Below are positions 62,716 through 64,000 of a DNA stretch of 64,000 nt, piece after piece. The notes under the pieces are model-generated. The model searched no databases. It saw only the letters and a program-made list of their open reading frames with translations, and was not told the origin of the DNA. The stretch's first letter is position 1, and the number at the start of each line of letters is the position of its first letter. The position numbers were made by a program, and so were the translations under genes. The stretch is from assembly GCF_002797915.1 (NCBI RefSeq), contig NZ_PGTY01000002.1:248001-312000 (forward strand). Direction: 5' to 3'. Source of the DNA: Yoonia maricola (lineage in GTDB: Bacteria; Pseudomonadota; Alphaproteobacteria; Rhodobacterales; Rhodobacteraceae).

Positions 62716-64000
62716 CTAGTTGCTCCAGCTGACGCCAGTCAGATCAACGGCGGCTGTCGGCTGATTGACCCAAAGCCCTGTAATCTCGGCCTTGGCCACT
62801 GTCGCAATTGCCAGTTCAAAGAGGTATCCATTGACATAATCCTCAGAAATGATGGCTTGCGCCTGCGCGAGCAAGTTGCTGCGCATGGCAGGGTCTGTTG
62901 TCGCATTTAGGGTCTCCATCAGATCCTGAAAGTCGGGGTTGTCGTATTGAAAGTAGTAGTCGGGGTTGGCGTAGATGCCGATATCCATCGGTTCTGTGTG
63001 GCTGACGATGGACAGCCCAAAGTCCTTGTTGGTGAAGACCTCTTCAATCCACTGCGCCCATTCGAGGTTGGTGATTTCAGTCTCAATCCCCACAGCGCGT
63101 AACTGGCTGGCGATAATCTCACCCCCGCGTCGGGCATAGGAAGGGGGTGGAAGTTTCAGCGTGGTTGTAAAGCCGTCTGAAAAGCCTGCCTCAGCCAGCA
63201 ATTCGCGGGCCAGATCGGGATCGTGCTGTGAATTGCCCAGCAAATCGACGTAGTCGGGGTTGTGGGGCGCGAAGTGCGTGCCAATCGGGGTGCCTAGCCC
63301 GAACATTGCCCCGTCGATGATCGCTTGGCGGTCAATGGCATGCGCCACAGCCTTGCGCACGCGTATATCGTCAAAAGGGGGCATCATGTTGTTGGTCGAC
63401 AGGATCGTTTCGCCCTCTGTGTTGCCCACAAGGACCTGAAAGCGGGGGTCTGCCTCAAACTGAGGCAGGTTTTCGGGGGCGGGGAAGCCGATAAAGGCGT
63501 CTACATCCTCGGCCATCACAGCAGCGAAGGCGGCGGTCGGGTCTGCGATAAAGCGGAAGGTGGCACTCTCTAATGCAGGCGCTGGCCCCCAGTAGTCAGG
63601 ATTGCGGGTCAGCTCCAACCGGTCGCCCTGCACCCAGTCGGTGAAGGTGAAAGGGCCGGTGCCGATGGGGTTGGAGGCGATGGTGTCGATACTTTCGGGT
63701 GCTACGATGACCGCATCGCCCCAGGCCATGTTGAACAGAAAGCTGCCGTTGGGTTGGTTCAGCGTGATCTGCACGGTCAGCGGGTCAACCACGGTGACGT
63801 CTGCGATCCCGTCAAACAGCGCCTTTTGTGCGTTGGTGCTATCTTCGGCCCGCGCCCGATCAAGGCTAAATTTGACGTCCTCGGCATCCATGGTGGTCCC
63901 GTCATGGAAGGTGACGCCAGAAGCGAGGTTGAAGGTGTAAACCAGCCCGTCGTCCGAAATATCCCAGCTTTGCGCCAGTCCACGGATAATCGCGCCATCG
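62716..64000 (-). CDS. Peptide ABC transporter substrate-binding protein (partial, 5' end outside window)
   Basis: 428 codons are visible and the frame is open to the right edge, so the signal peptide is missing. SBP_bac_5 features: VYTFNLASGVTFHDGTTMDAEDVKFSLDRA, NPIGTGPFTFTDWVQGDRLELTRNPDYWG, and the NNMMPPFDDIRVRKAVAHAIDRQAII motif. It is the periplasmic binding protein of a Dpp/Opp-type importer, very likely for the permeases and ATPase at 58.1-61.5 kb on the same strand, from which it is separated by the inverted ribH unit. Confidence 0.92.
   Translation of the reverse strand, partial: DGAIIRGLAQSWDISDDGLVYTFNLASGVTFHDGTTMDAEDVKFSLDRARAEDSTNAQKALFDGIADVTVVDPLTVQITLNQPNGSFLFNMAWGDAVIVAPESIDTIASNPIGTGPFTFTDWVQGDRLELTRNPDYWGPAPALESATFRFIADPTAAFAAVMAEDVDAFIGFPAPENLPQFEADPRFQVLVGNTEGETILSTNNMMPPFDDIRVRKAVAHAIDRQAIIDGAMFGLGTPIGTHFAPHNPDYVDLLGNSQHDPDLARELLAEAGFSDGFTTTLKLPPPSYARRGGEIIASQLRAVGIETEITNLEWAQWIEEVFTNKDFGLSIVSHTEPMDIGIYANPDYYFQYDNPDFQDLMETLNATTDPAMRSNLLAQAQAIISEDYVNGYLFELAIATVAKAEITGLWVNQPTAAVDLTGVSWSN

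Overview
The window looks like chromosomal DNA of a Roseobacter-group alphaproteobacterium (Rhodobacterales). The evidence is a CcrM-type GANTC methyltransferase beside rnhB, a RutR/PreTA reductive pyrimidine pathway, an FMN-riboswitch-controlled type II lumazine synthase, TRAP transporters and an NaChBac-type sodium channel. The species cannot be read from the sequence.

Layout. 1-9.3 kb: a five-gene minus-strand operon (RND adaptor and pump, DoxX protein, exported protein, glutaredoxin-AhpD fusion cut by the left edge) read away from a TetR gene, then a MarR gene divergent from an SRPBCC/DUF1905 pair. 9.4-19.5 kb: accessory DNA with a HEPN protein, a permuted NlpC/P60 enzyme, a DUF3800 pair, an IetAS-type AAA ATPase/subtilase defence pair, a methyltransferase remnant, an XRE regulator and an integrase module. 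The module ends exactly at a displaced 3' piece of a tRNA-Arg(CCU) gene, and a second broken integrase converges on that piece from the other side. 20-29.5 kb: a TRAP transporter and a fused 5-oxoprolinase, followed by a decayed glutamate dehydrogenase. This is a pyroglutamate uptake and degradation locus that has lost its last enzyme. 29.5-34.5 kb: a cytoplasmic leucine-rich-repeat protein, an aldolase/dehydrogenase remnant, a membrane-anchored winged-helix regulator and small exported proteins. 34.4-43.9 kb: core-like genes, namely a candidate structured RNA, rnhB, ccrM with three GANTC sites upstream, a GlcNAc-kinase-like gene, nagA, the sodium channel and a sugar-acid dehydratase/sugar dehydrogenase pair. 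44-55.1 kb: the complete reductive pyrimidine pathway (preT, preA, dihydropyrimidinase, ureidopropionase-type amidohydrolase), RutR, two RutR-like operators and a four-gene ABC importer, with two unexplained small genes coupled inside the operon. 55.2-64 kb: a Tat-exported/ferric-reductase-like pair, a P1 aminopeptidase, an SDR, a peptide ABC importer and, between that importer and its probable binding protein, the FMN riboswitch with ribH on the opposite strand.

The accessory part shows strong turnover. There are two integrase remnants or modules, a methyltransferase stub and several pseudogenes (glutamate dehydrogenase, aldolase/SDR, a membrane protein). The most function-rich unexplained material is the five-gene RND/DoxX/Grx-AhpD operon, the HEPN-DUF3800 stretch, the LRR protein, the two coupled orphan genes in the pyrimidine operon and the structured intergenic RNA before rnhB. 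All identifications come from reading motifs and gene order; no database search was run.
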